A stretch of 45,355 bases of DNA from an uncultured Collinsella sp. (GTDB lineage Bacteria > Actinomycetota > Coriobacteriia > Coriobacteriales > Coriobacteriaceae), in the NCBI GenBank assembly GCA_900540995.1, contig UQHO01000017.1:1-45355 (forward strand), given 5' to 3'. Both the position numbers and the translations under genes were made by a program. The notes beneath the pieces are model-generated. The model searched no databases. It was not told the origin of the DNA and saw only the letters and a list, made by a program, of their open reading frames with translations. Each line of letters opens with the position of its first letter. The first letter of the stretch is position 1. Below, in pieces: positions 30,148 through 38,468 of this stretch.

Positions 30148-31230
30148 TTACGCAAACAGGCCGTAGATGCTGATGTTGGCCTTGGCGTAGAGGCCGTTAG
30201 CATACTTGGTCCACTTGGAGCTGGCGCTCGAAGCCTGCGAGGAATACTGCTGGTAGGCGGTGTAATAGGCGGTCATGGCCTGCTTGTAGGTGGCGCTATC
30301 GGCCGTAAAGGCATCATCGGCAAAGGCCTTAGCGTAGGTGCTATCGGCGTCCTTCCAGGTGCCCTTTTCGCTATCCCACTCGTCGCCTGCAAGTTTGATG
30401 ATGTAATCGGCGTAGTCCTTGCTCGCGGTCTCCTCGTTGCCGTCAGCAGGCTCGGTCGGGGCGGTCGGCATGCTTGCGGAGCTGTCGCCGACCTTCTTCT
30501 TGTAGAGCTTCTGCAGCGTCGCGGACTGACGGACGATCTGCTTGGCCTGATCCTTGGACACACCATACTGCGTAGCCATGGTCTTGTAGTCGGAGGTGCC
30601 GATGGAATCCTCGGCGTACTTCTTCATCTCCTTGGAAGAGACGGTGATGCCCTCGTCCTCGGCAGCATCGAGCAGAATCTTGTTGCGCACGTAGGACAGA
30701 ATGACATCGGCAGAGGGAGCGGTGTAGTTGCCATCGCCATCCTTGACGGTGTCGAGGCTGTACTGGCTCTCGATGGCCTCGCGCGCGGTGATGTCGCTCT
30801 TCTTGCCGTTGTAGCTGTAGCTTGCCACGGTCGAATCGAGCTGGTCCTCGGTGAGGGTCGCCGAGCCGACGCCCTTGCCGCCAAAACCACCGTTGCCGAT
30901 AAAGAAGCCGACCACAGCAGCGATCACAACTGCAACCACGAAGGCGGCAATCATAGTCTTCTTGTGCTTGGATGCGCGGTCATCCACGTCGGAGTCGTCC
31001 TCGTCCTGCTCCTCGGGCATGAGGTTCTCGTCAGCGGCATCCGCGGCAATCTGAGCCTCCAGGCGGGCGTCCTCCTCCTCGGCCGTCGTACCGGCAGCAA
31101 TGTGCTCGGCAGACGTACCGGCGACCAAGTCGATCTTCTCGTCCTCGTCACCGTCGGGGCCTTCGCCGCGCTCGATGATCTGGATGCCGTCGATCTCGTC
31201 CTTCTCGTCCTTCTTTTGAATCAGACCCAT
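30148..31230 (-). CDS. Membrane-anchored SurA-like/unassigned protein
   Basis: A 360-residue protein. Residues 1-88 are strongly acidic and predicted cytoplasmic (AEEEDARLEAQIAADAAD, EEQDEDDSDVDDR); a single hydrophobic helix follows at about 92-113 (MIAAFVVAVVIAAVVGFFIG), then a Gly-rich joint and an extracytoplasmic domain. The region 155-250 (AEDEGITVSSKEMKKYAED..., YGVSKDQAKQIVRQSATLQKLYKK) resembles the helical chaperone part of SurA/PrsA-like proteins, but there is no visible PPIase (rotamase) domain. The C-terminus is Ser/Tyr/Ala-rich. A chaperone role outside the membrane is only inference. It is monocistronic with a strong terminator. Confidence 0.75.
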   Translation of the reverse strand: MGLIQKKDEKDEIDGIQIIERGEGPDGDEDEKIDLVAGTSAEHIAAGTTAEEEDARLEAQIAADAADENLMPEEQDEDDSDVDDRASKHKKTMIAAFVVAVVIAAVVGFFIGNGGFGGKGVGSATLTEDQLDSTVASYSYNGKKSDITAREAIESQYSLDTVKDGDGNYTAPSADVILSYVRNKILLDAAEDEGITVSSKEMKKYAEDSIGTSDYKTMATQYGVSKDQAKQIVRQSATLQKLYKKKVGDSSASMPTAPTEPADGNEETASKDYADYIIKLAGDEWDSEKGTWKDADSTYAKAFADDAFTADSATYKQAMTAYYTAYQQYSSQASSASSKWTKYANGLYAKANISIYGLFA

Positions 31231-31268
31231 ATCAGTTACTCCTTGTTAGGAAACATAGTCCTCAATAG

Positions 31269-31297
31269 AATACGCCCGACGAGACGCCGGGCGTATT
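31269..31297. terminator. Hairpin downstream of icd
   Basis: AATACGCCCG and CGGGCGTATT form a 10-bp perfect stem with a 9-nt loop between the icd stop and the next gene. No T-tract is present, so termination is uncertain. Confidence 0.45.
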
Positions 31298-31356
31298 GAT
31301 TCTCAGGTTATACGCAAACACTTAAGTACTATTTAGGCGTTTGCAGTCTGCATGCC

Positions 31357-32442
31357 TTAGGCCAGGTGCGCGATAACGGCATCGGCAAAGGCCTGCGTGC
31401 CCACAGCGCCCTCAACGGAGCCGGTCTGGGCACGACGCACGTCGCCGGTAACCTGCTCGCCTTCGTCGAGCGTGGCGGATACGGCGGCGCGAATGCGATT
31501 GGCAGCATCGTTCTCGCCCAGGTGATCGAGCATCATCGCAGCAGAGAGGATCTCGGCCGTGGGGTTGGCGATATCCTGGCCGGCGATATCGGGCGCGGAG
31601 CCGTGCGTAGCCTCGAAAATGGCGCAGTCGGCACCGATGTTGGAGCCGGGGGCCATCCCTAAACCGCCCACGAGGCCGGCGCACAGGTCGCTCACGATGT
31701 CGCCGTACAGGTTGGGCAGCACCAGGACATCGAAGTCGTTGGGGTTCTGGACCAGGCCCATGCAGGTGGCGTCGACGATCTTGTCGTTGAACTCGATATC
31801 GGGATAGTTGGCGGCCACCTCGCGCGCAACGCGCAGGAACAGACCATCGGTCGCCTTCATGATGTTGGCCTTATGCACGGCCGTCACCTTTTTGCGGCCG
31901 CAGCGGCGGGCGTACTCAAAGGCGTACTCCACAATACGGCGGCTCTTGGCGATGGAAATCGGCTTAATTGAGATGGCGGAATCCGCGGCGAAGGTCTTCT
32001 GACCCGAGCGCTCGACGAGCTGCGAGAGCTCCTCGACCTCGGCAGCGCCCTCATCGAACTCGATGCCGGCGTAGAGGTCCTCGGTGTTCTCGCGCACGAT
32101 GACCAGGTCGACGTCGCGGAAGCGCGAGCCGTCGCCCGGCTGCGACAGGCAGGGGCGCACGCAGGCGTACAGGTCAAAATGCTTGCGCAGGGCCACATTG
32201 ACGCTGCGGAAACCCGTACCGACCGGCGTGGTGATGGGGCCCTTGATAGCAACCTTGGTCTCGGCGACCGCGTCGAGCACGTGCTGAGGCAGTGGCGTGC
32301 CAAACTCGTCCATGACGCCGGCACCGGCCTCTTGGACGTTCCAATTGATCTGGACACCGGTGGCCTCGACCACGCGGCGCATGGCCTGCGTAATCTCGGG
32401 ACCGATACCGTCACCGGGAATCAGGACTACATCGTGCGCCAT
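31357..32442 (-). CDS. icd: Isocitrate dehydrogenase (NAD-type)
   Basis: A 361-residue decarboxylating dehydrogenase converting isocitrate to 2-oxoglutarate. VVLIPGDGIGPEIT at the N-terminus, GFRSVNVALRKHFDLYACVRP (Ser/Asn of the isocitrate pocket), VRENTEDLYAGIEF (catalytic Tyr), AVHKANIMKATDG (catalytic Lys) and NLYGDIVSDLCAGLVGGLG (metal Asp residues) are all present. The short length and the pocket sequence fit NAD-dependent, LeuB-like IDHs; isopropylmalate or homoisocitrate dehydrogenase is less likely because of S-V-N-V. It is 6 nt after the HEAT-like gene, hence co-transcribed. It probably supplies 2-oxoglutarate for glutamate synthesis. Confidence 0.88.
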   Translation of the reverse strand: MAHDVVLIPGDGIGPEITQAMRRVVEATGVQINWNVQEAGAGVMDEFGTPLPQHVLDAVAETKVAIKGPITTPVGTGFRSVNVALRKHFDLYACVRPCLSQPGDGSRFRDVDLVIVRENTEDLYAGIEFDEGAAEVEELSQLVERSGQKTFAADSAISIKPISIAKSRRIVEYAFEYARRCGRKKVTAVHKANIMKATDGLFLRVAREVAANYPDIEFNDKIVDATCMGLVQNPNDFDVLVLPNLYGDIVSDLCAGLVGGLGMAPGSNIGADCAIFEATHGSAPDIAGQDIANPTAEILSAAMMLDHLGENDAANRIRAAVSATLDEGEQVTGDVRRAQTGSVEGAVGTQAFADAVIAHLA

Positions 32443-32448
32443 AATCTG

Positions 32449-33147
32449 TTACTCCTCGTCTTCGGCGTCGTCAGATTTTTTAACGCTAGCACGCTTCTTC
32501 TTTTTGGAGAGATCCAGGCCAAAACGTTTAACAAGCATTTCGCAAATCTCGCTCGAACGGGCCTTGAGATAGCTGCCCTTACCGTTCTCGGCATCGAACT
32601 TAAGGCGCAGCGCAAGCTTCTCGGCAACCTCGGCGTCGATCTCGCCCTGGCAAAACTCGTACAGGCAACCGAGCATGTCGCGATACTCAAGGTCGCCATG
32701 GTAGCACTGGATGGCCTCGTCCAGGATGGGCCAAGCCTCGCGCGAACGCTCGACGCTCGTGGCGCCCCACACGCACAGCAGGCGGAAGGCGGCATAGCGC
32801 AGCGTGGAGGAGATCTCGTCGAACAGTGCAGTCTCGGCGCCCTCAAAGGCATCGCCCAGCTGCTCGGGGCAGGTAGTGGCGAGCGCCGTCAAGGCATCGA
32901 GGGCCTCCCAGCGGGTCTGAGCCTCGGGGCGGTCGAGCGCCTCGATCAGCGCGGGCACGCAGGGCACGACGCGCTGCGGATCGCGCTCGGCAAGCAGGTG
33001 CAGCACGCGGGCGGCAAACTGGCGGATGCGGCGCGTGGGGCAGCCGAGCTCCTTGACCAGACGGTCGACGGCATTCTCGTTCTCCTCTGCCAGCTGAAGC
33101 TGTGCCAGCTCCTCGTCGGTGAGCTGTTCGTCTTTGTTTTCTGCCAT
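32449..33147 (-). CDS. HEAT-repeat-like protein of unknown function
   Basis: A 232-residue soluble helical protein. Residues 25-110 read as HEAT/Armadillo-type helical pairs (AVDRLVKELGCPTRRIRQFAARVLHLLAERDP, then VPALIEALDRPEAQTRWEALDALTALA). The C-terminus is highly basic then acidic (KKKKRASVKKSDDAEDEE), possibly for nucleic-acid or partner binding. The start at 33147 has GAGGT upstream. It lies between a small membrane protein (15-nt gap) and icd (6-nt gap), so it belongs to the minus-strand operon 34676-31357. I do not recognise a specific function. Confidence 0.72.
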   Translation of the reverse strand: MAENKDEQLTDEELAQLQLAEENENAVDRLVKELGCPTRRIRQFAARVLHLLAERDPQRVVPCVPALIEALDRPEAQTRWEALDALTALATTCPEQLGDAFEGAETALFDEISSTLRYAAFRLLCVWGATSVERSREAWPILDEAIQCYHGDLEYRDMLGCLYEFCQGEIDAEVAEKLALRLKFDAENGKGSYLKARSSEICEMLVKRFGLDLSKKKKRASVKKSDDAEDEE

Positions 33148-33162
33148 AGTTACCTCTTCTTA

Positions 33163-33591
33163 CTATTTCTTAGCGTGCTTGCCAGCACCCTTGTTGTCAT
33201 CGGTGACCGAGATGAGCTGTCGGTCGGCCGCGCCATTGCGACGCGCACGGCGGCGTTCCTCAGCGTCGCCCGCGTCGGCGGCGGCGCGATGAGCCTTGTT
33301 GACGTTAAAGACCTCGTCGTGCTTGCGCCACGGACCGACGGACTCGCCAAAGCTCATCTTAAGACCGGCGATAAAGCCGCCGAGCCAGCCGATCGGCGCA
33401 AACTGCACCAGCGGGAACAGCGAGAACACCCAGGTCAGTAGGACGACTGCCGCCGCGCCTGCAAAGTTGGCAATCCAGTAGTCGCGCTTGGTGATCACGC
33501 GCTTTTCGCACGCCCACTGGCCGCACAAAAAGCCAATGTAGATCGCAAAGAGAAAGAGCACCAGCGCAAGCACTACGAACGTCCAGCTCAT
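33163..33591 (-). CDS. Small membrane protein, unrecognised
   Basis: A 142-residue protein from the ATG at 33591 (GGGGAG upstream). It has three hydrophobic segments: residues 3-24 (WTFVVLALVLFLFAIYIGFLC), about 42-60 (NFAGAAAVVLLTWVFSLFPL) and about 65-82 (APIGWLGGFIAGLKMSFG). The hydrophilic C-terminal third is rich in Arg, Ala and Asp (AEERRRARRNGAADR) and ends in Lys residues. It is 5 nt after the beta-hydroxyacid dehydrogenase and thus in the same operon. No family was recognised. Confidence 0.72.
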   Translation of the reverse strand: MSWTFVVLALVLFLFAIYIGFLCGQWACEKRVITKRDYWIANFAGAAAVVLLTWVFSLFPLVQFAPIGWLGGFIAGLKMSFGESVGPWRKHDEVFNVNKAHRAAADAGDAEERRRARRNGAADRQLISVTDDNKGAGKHAKK

Positions 33592-33596
33592 GGGCG

Positions 33597-34676
33597 CTAC
33601 TCCCCGTGATGGTGGCCGCAGCAGCACTCGTGGCCGTCGTCATGGCCGTGGCCGCCGCAGCACTCGTGGTCCTCGCCGTGATGGTGACCGCAACCGCACT
33701 CATGGTCGTCGCCGTGCTCGCCGCAACCGCAGCCGTCCTCGTGAGCGCCATGCTCCTCAGGACGATACTGCGACCAGTCCAGACCGGCGGCGATGGCGTC
33801 GGCCTCCTCCTTGTAGAGGACTGTGATGGCCTGGGTGCCCAGCTTGGCACCACCGATGGCGTCGAGCATGTCGTAGAGCGTAAAGGCCACGTCGGCGCCG
33901 GGCAGCGCAAGCTCGCGATCGTCGGCATAGGCGAGCGCCAAGCGCAGGTCCTTAATGAAGTGCTCGACCATAAAGCCGGGCTTGTAGTCGCCGTCGAGCG
34001 CCTTGGGAGCCAGGCTCTCCATGGCGCCGGACTTGCCGGTACCGCCCAGGATCATCTGGCGGGTCTTCTCCAGGTCAAGGCCGCTCAGCTCGGCAAATGC
34101 CATGGCGTCTGCCATGCCGACCATGCAGGCGCCCAGCGACACCTGGTTGGCGAGCTTGGCAGCCTGGCCCTTGCCGGCGCCGTCGAAGCAGCAGATGTTG
34201 GCCGCGAAGGTGGCAAGGATGTCGCGGACCGGCGCGATGTCATTCTCGGTGGCGCCCACGATAGCAGTGAGCGTGCCGGCGATAGCACCCGACTCGCCGC
34301 CGGTGACGGGGCAGTCAAACGCCATGCGGCCGGAAACCTGGGCGGCCTCGGCAATGTCGCGCGCCAGCTCGGGCGAGCTCGTGGTAAGGTCGATCAGGAC
34401 CGCGCCGGGCTTAGTGCACGCGAGCAGACCGTCGCCCGCCAGGTAGAGCTCCTCGACCTCGGAGGGATAACCCACCATGGTAAAGATGACGTCGGCGTTC
34501 GCCGCGGCATCTGCCGGCGTATCGGCCCAGACGGCACCGCGCTCAACGAGCGCTGCAGCCTTGGACTTGGTGCGGTTGTTGACCGTGACGGGATAGCCAG
34601 CGTCCAGAATGTGGCCGGCGATGGGGGCACCCATAATTCCGGTGCCGATAAATGCGACGGAGAGCTTGTTTGCCAT
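33597..34676 (-). CDS. Beta-hydroxyacid dehydrogenase with His/Cys-rich tail
   Basis: NAD(P)-dependent 2-hydroxy-3-oxopropionate / 3-hydroxyisobutyrate dehydrogenase family enzyme. Residues 1-300 are colinear with the family: VAFIGTGIMGAPIAGHI (dinucleotide loop), FDCPVTGGESGA (substrate loop), GKGQAAKLANQ (catalytic Lys) and GFMVEHFIKDLRLAL. The last 53 residues (307-359) are an added tail with 14 His and 9 Cys, arranged in imperfect blocks such as DHECGCGHHHGE and GHECCCGHHHGE, strongly suggesting Ni, Zn or Cu binding. The frame is continuous, with no sign of a frameshift, and ends at a normal stop. It starts an operon with the small membrane protein, HEAT-like gene and icd. Confidence 0.88.
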   Translation of the reverse strand: MANKLSVAFIGTGIMGAPIAGHILDAGYPVTVNNRTKSKAAALVERGAVWADTPADAAANADVIFTMVGYPSEVEELYLAGDGLLACTKPGAVLIDLTTSSPELARDIAEAAQVSGRMAFDCPVTGGESGAIAGTLTAIVGATENDIAPVRDILATFAANICCFDGAGKGQAAKLANQVSLGACMVGMADAMAFAELSGLDLEKTRQMILGGTGKSGAMESLAPKALDGDYKPGFMVEHFIKDLRLALAYADDRELALPGADVAFTLYDMLDAIGGAKLGTQAITVLYKEEADAIAAGLDWSQYRPEEHGAHEDGCGCGEHGDDHECGCGHHHGEDHECCGGHGHDDGHECCCGHHHGE

Positions 34677-34774
34677 GAAACCTTTCCTTTTGGGTTGGGT
34701 GTTATTACTAGGTTGAATACTTGGTGCCAGCGTTTGGGCTGTGAGTTGGGATCGATTACGGCCGCGTTACTTGC

Positions 34775-35728
34775 CTACTGGCCGCGCACGCGGCGAGCAA
34801 TGCGGTCGGAAAGCGACGCCTTGTCGGCGCGGTTCTTACCCCAAAACGCGCAGGCCACCATGCCGGGGCCCACGTGCGAGCCAATGGTGGGACCCACGGA
34901 GCTGCGAATGATCGTGACATCGGCGCAGCCCTCCTCCTTGCGGATGGCGGCTTCGAGCCAGTCGCCGTCCTTTTCGGCATCGGCCGTCATGATGGCGATG
35001 GGCATGGTGCGGTCGGGCACGTAGTTCTCGCGGAACGACTTGAGGATGGACTTGAGCGCCTTCTTGCGGCCGCGGTTGACGCCGATCAGCGATAGCGAGC
35101 CGGCAAGGTCGTAGGAGAGCTCGGGCTTGACATCGAGCTTTGCCGTGAGCTGCGCCGCCGCGGGCGGAATGCGGCCGCCGGCAGCCAGTGCGTCGAAGCT
35201 CTCGAGCGTAAAGTAGCCGTGGACGTAGGTCTTTGCCTCGTTTGCCCAATCGACCAGCTGCTTGGCAGTCAGTCCCGCCGAACGCTGACGCACGGCCTCG
35301 AGCGCCAAGAGCGCGCCGGTCGCGCAGGGCAGAGCGTTGTCGACCACGTAGAGCTCAAAGTTGGGATACTCGGCGCGCACGGCATCCGCCGCCTGGCACG
35401 CGGAGTTGTAGCTCGACGACAGCGCCGAGGTAAAGCACAGGTAGACCGTGGGCGTGCCCTCTTTGGCGCACTCGGTAAAGAACTCGATATAGCGACCGAG
35501 CGACACAGCCGAGGTGGACACGCGGGCACCGGCGCGCATGCGATCGTAGAACTCCTTGGGTGTGATGCTCGACCAGATGTCATCCGTGCGCTCCTCGCCA
35601 TCGATGATAAAGGGGAAGCCCAAGATATCGACATCGAGGTTCGCGGCGACCTCGGGGCTAAAGTCGCAGCAGGTATCGACGACGATGCGGCAGCGGTCAG
35701 AATGGCCGGTAGATGCAGCCTTGTCCAT
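34775..35728 (-). CDS. DegV family fatty-acid-binding protein
   Basis: A 317-residue DegV protein. CRIVVDTCCDFSPEVA at residues 13-28, STSAVSLGRYIEFF (the conserved TSQPS-like strand), YLCFTSALSSSYNSA (lipid-headgroup loop), VVDNALPCATGALL and a C-terminal SSVGPTIGSHVGPGMVACAF are family landmarks. DegV (FakB) proteins bind fatty acids and present them to FakA kinase; no FakA is in the window, so FakB activity is not assured. The ATG at 35728 has AAGGAG 8 nt upstream (a TTG precedes it). Confidence 0.9.
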   Translation of the reverse strand: MDKAASTGHSDRCRIVVDTCCDFSPEVAANLDVDILGFPFIIDGEERTDDIWSSITPKEFYDRMRAGARVSTSAVSLGRYIEFFTECAKEGTPTVYLCFTSALSSSYNSACQAADAVRAEYPNFELYVVDNALPCATGALLALEAVRQRSAGLTAKQLVDWANEAKTYVHGYFTLESFDALAAGGRIPPAAAQLTAKLDVKPELSYDLAGSLSLIGVNRGRKKALKSILKSFRENYVPDRTMPIAIMTADAEKDGDWLEAAIRKEEGCADVTIIRSSVGPTIGSHVGPGMVACAFWGKNRADKASLSDRIARRVRGQ

Positions 35729-35747
35729 CAAAGCGACTCCTTACGTA

Positions 35748-35780
35748 AAAAAGGCGACCACCCGCATGGGATGGCCGCCA
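35748..35780 (-). terminator. Intrinsic terminator of hpf
   Basis: On the minus strand GGCGGCCATCC pairs with GGGTGGTCGCC (two wobble pairs), followed by TTTTTTACG. Confidence 0.82.
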
Positions 35781-35808
35781 ACCGTTAACTCATGCAAGTT
35801 AACGTATT

Positions 35809-36393
35809 TTACTCGTCAAGTGTTTCGATGCGGGGCTTGATGATGCCATATCCACCATTCTTACGGTGATACACCACATTGATAAGGCCGGTCGTCGCGT
35901 TCTCGAACACGTAGAAGTCGTGGCCAAGCAGATCGGTCTGCACCAGCGCCTGCTCCTCAGTCATCGGGGTGACGTCGATAACCTTCTCGCGGACGAGCAG
36001 GTCGTCCTCTTCCTCGGGCAGCAGCAGGTCGGCCAGATCCTCGACGCGCTCGACCGGCGCAACATCCGCGGCGCTGGCACCGCCCTGGCGGTTGTCCACG
36101 ACCTTGGTCTTGAACTTGCGCAGCTGGCGGGTGACCTTATCGGCGGAGAGGTCGATGGCGGCGTACATATCTGCACCGTGCTCGGCAACGCGAATCACCG
36201 AACCGCGGGCACGAACCGTAACCTCGACGATTGCCGGGTTGGGGTTCGAGGGGTTCTTCTCATAGCGAAGTACAACGTCGACCGTCATGGGCTCGATATC
36301 GAAAACCTTGAGCGCCTCGCCGATCTTCTCATCCACATGCGCACGCAGAGCATCGGTTACCGTCGTCTTGCGTCCAGAAACCTTGATATCCAT
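35809..36393 (-). CDS. hpf: Long-form ribosome hibernation promoting factor
   Basis: A 194-residue protein that binds the 30S decoding region and promotes 100S dimers in stationary phase. The N-terminal S30AE domain (MDIKVSGRKTTVTDALRAHVDEKI...; basic RQLRKFKTK near 105) is followed by a linker and the C-terminal dimerisation domain (VIDVTPMTEEQALVQTDLLGHDFYVFENATTGLINVVYHRKNGGYGIIKP). The start at 36393 has GGAG 7 nt upstream. It is monocistronic with its own terminator. An 8-bp inverted repeat CGCACTTT/AAAGTGCG (36515-36538) lies in its upstream region. Confidence 0.93.
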   Translation of the reverse strand: MDIKVSGRKTTVTDALRAHVDEKIGEALKVFDIEPMTVDVVLRYEKNPSNPNPAIVEVTVRARGSVIRVAEHGADMYAAIDLSADKVTRQLRKFKTKVVDNRQGGASAADVAPVERVEDLADLLLPEEEDDLLVREKVIDVTPMTEEQALVQTDLLGHDFYVFENATTGLINVVYHRKNGGYGIIKPRIETLDE

Positions 36394-36710
36394 ACGTGGC
36401 TCCAATCTGCCTCGGGGACTTACTGTACTGGCTATGTACCCATTGCCGTGTATTTAATCACGCGGATTCCTAAAGACCCGAATAACGATTGCTTGATACC
36501 GCATACCGAAGTCTCGCACTTTTCTGTGGCAAAGTGCGCTATAGGAGGGAGCCGACAGATTTGTATTTGATCCCGAAAATTAGCTTTGACCTGCTGGTTT
36601 TATAGGGATGAAAAAGCCGGACTCCCCTATTGGAGAAGCCCGGCAGTGCGTGTTGAAACCGTGAAGAGGTGTCCTTTCCAACGTATAGGAGACACCACCC
36701 CTAGCAATAA
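36394..36710. promoter_or_regulatory. Intergenic region hpf / solute-binding gene
   Basis: A 317-bp gap. It holds the inverted repeat CGCACTTT / AAAGTGCG (36515-36522 and 36531-36538, 8-nt loop), which could be an operator for hpf, and the terminator of the solute-binding gene near 36609-36645. Nothing else stands out and no small open reading frame with a ribosome-binding site was found. Confidence 0.45.
36609..36646 (-). terminator. Intrinsic terminator of the solute-binding gene
   Basis: On the minus strand GCCGGGCTTCTCC pairs with GGGGAGTCCGGC, allowing one mismatch and wobble, around a short AATA loop, followed by TTTTTC. Confidence 0.8.
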
Positions 36711-37736
36711 CTAGCTATTGAGTTTGTTAATGTCGTCGTCGGTGATGGTGGCTTCCTGGCTGGACGATTTGTCCTCGGAGGATGCGGTCTCATTGTTGGA
36801 ATCGGAGGACTCGCTGCCGGAGGACGTGGTCTCACTGGACTCAGAGTCGCCCGGCTGCACGTTAGCGCCCGAAACCGTCTTAGTGGTGAGGTCGTAGGGC
36901 ATCCTTCCATACCAGACGCAGTGGACTGCTTCGAGCGTACCGTCGGCCGTAATACCGTCGAGGGCATCGCTCACGGCGCGGCACAGTTTGTCATTGGACG
37001 AGAGGCCCGCAACACCAAGCGTCGAGGGCGCCTCGAGCGCACCGACATAGGAGACCTCGCTCATCAGGCGTGCAAGATAGCCGCCGGCTGTGGAGTCGCA
37101 GATCACATAGTCGACCTCGCCGGACTCGAGCGCCTCAAAGCACTCGTTGATGTTGGAGTAGGTCTTTTGGTTGGCGGTGATGCTCTGCTTAGCAAGCGCC
37201 TCCTGCGAGGCCGAGGACATCTGGACACCCAGAGTAGACGTGTTAAGGGTATCGGTGGAAACGCTTAACGACCCACCATCGCTGGTTTTACCGAACACGG
37301 AAGTGGCATCGTACAGGCAGGTGCCGAGCGAGCTAACGTCCCCGTCCGTGGAGTTGATCTTGCCGATAAAGATATCGGCCTTTTTGTCGCCGAGCGCGGA
37401 ACCTGCCGAGGACGCATCGACAAAGGCGACCTTAAGGCCCATGCGGCTTGCGAGGGCGCGGGCGGCGTCGACCGCATATCCCGTGAGCTCGCCGTCGGCG
37501 CCCTGCATGGCCTGCGGCGCATCGGAAGTATCGAGGGCGACCGTCAGGGTTCCGGGAGTGACCAGGGCATCGTCCGACACCGCCGGCGTGACGGTCTCGT
37601 ACTCGATCTGGTCGATCGTGGGAGTCGTGAACGTAGACAGCGGGTTGAACGCGCATCCGCTCAGGCCCAAAACGGCGATGACCGCTGCGGCCCCAGCACC
37701 TAACCGAGCCGCGTGCATCAAGCTGCCCCTCACCAT
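36711..37736 (-). CDS. Solute-binding lipoprotein (SBP_bac_3-like)
   Basis: A secreted lipoprotein of 341 residues if it starts at 37736 (AGGG upstream; ATG 37718 with GAGGGG is an alternative). It has a signal peptide with lipobox LGLSGC, giving a mature N-terminal Cys. The domain 58-285 resembles amino-acid/glutamine-binding proteins: GTLTVALDTSDAPQAM, GELTGYAVDAARALASRMGLKVAF, and a second lobe from LGVQMSSASQEAL to VDYVICDSTAGGYLA. The C-terminal 60 residues are Ser/Glu/Asp-rich. No permease or ATPase gene is adjacent, so it may be an orphan sensor or binding protein. The frame stays open for 127 more codons upstream. Confidence 0.78.
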   Translation of the reverse strand: MVRGSLMHAARLGAGAAAVIAVLGLSGCAFNPLSTFTTPTIDQIEYETVTPAVSDDALVTPGTLTVALDTSDAPQAMQGADGELTGYAVDAARALASRMGLKVAFVDASSAGSALGDKKADIFIGKINSTDGDVSSLGTCLYDATSVFGKTSDGGSLSVSTDTLNTSTLGVQMSSASQEALAKQSITANQKTYSNINECFEALESGEVDYVICDSTAGGYLARLMSEVSYVGALEAPSTLGVAGLSSNDKLCRAVSDALDGITADGTLEAVHCVWYGRMPYDLTTKTVSGANVQPGDSESSETTSSGSESSDSNNETASSEDKSSSQEATITDDDINKLNS

Positions 37737-38468
37737 GTCCACTACCCTGCCTTCTGTGTCGTATACGATCCGTGCGTTACGCGGAATATCAGGTTGTTCC
37801 CACCAGCTGACCTGGTATTTGACCCCACACTTGCGCACCGGAGCGTTTGCTCGGGAGGCCGCAGCCACCTTCACGACTGGCCCGCTCGCCCGCGAGGCGG
37901 TATTGCCCCAAAGAAAGTAGAACGGACGGTGCGGCTTACATCTAGGACGCGCCATGATCGCGCCGCGCGCACGCGGTCGCTTACGTGGATCCCTTTGACC
38001 GCGTCTGTCTTGGACTAGAACGGGCATTTCGTCCGTCCGCAACCACAGCCTGGTAGGAACGTAGCGCATTATAGCTAAGTTCAAGCTAAAGTTTAAGGTT
38101 AGGGGCGTCATTCGCATCGCGAGTACAGATTTCGCAGGTCAGGACGGACCGCACACGCTCTGATTGAGCCCGTCACTCCCCTATGGAAAGCCTCAACACA
38201 CCCGTCTTAGGGCGCCGTGGCCAAAAAATAGCAAATATGAGTACCGTTACCAATTTAGTAGCAGGAGTTTTTGGCTCTGCAGGCTGTTTTCACGCTCTAT
38301 AACGTCAGATTGATGCCAGGATATTCCACATTTGTTTAATAACTTTCTAATTTACGCCATCTTCCAGTCCCAAAATCCCTGATTTTGCTGTTACTGAATT
38401 TGTAGCAGTACTCATATTTGCTATATTTTGGCCAGAGCATATATCCAACCCCCTGTTTCAGAGCATTG
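37737..38468. other. Gap with open frame extension and MITE-like element
   Basis: The first 380 bp (37737-38117) are an open extension of the solute-binding frame without a convincing start or ribosome-binding site, Arg-rich and probably non-coding. The rest is AT-rich and contains the inverted-repeat element at 38218-38434. No promoter was identified with confidence. Confidence 0.4.
38218..38434. mobile_element. MITE-like element with ~47-bp terminal inverted repeats
   Basis: The ends 38218-38244 and 38408-38434 are inverted copies at 26 of 27 positions (TGGCCAAAA...AGCAAATATGAGTAC). Similarity continues inward for about 20 more bases at roughly 75 percent. The element is 217 bp, AT-rich compared with its surroundings, and carries no transposase. 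It is a likely non-autonomous element or a pair of divergently placed repeats. No target-site duplication is obvious. Confidence 0.55.

Noticed and set aside
32179..33441. Plus-strand open frame of 420 codons across icd and the HEAT-like gene
   Set aside because: Crosses several minus-strand genes with good starts and short spacing; translation looks like a reverse-complement shadow.
36394..36710. Riboswitch upstream of hpf
   Set aside because: Only a simple 8-bp inverted repeat and a neighbouring gene terminator are visible; no known aptamer pattern.
37737..38117. N-terminal extension of the solute-binding protein (127 codons)
   Set aside because: The frame is open but no convincing ribosome-binding site precedes its in-frame starts, and it would place the lipobox signal peptide in the middle of the protein.
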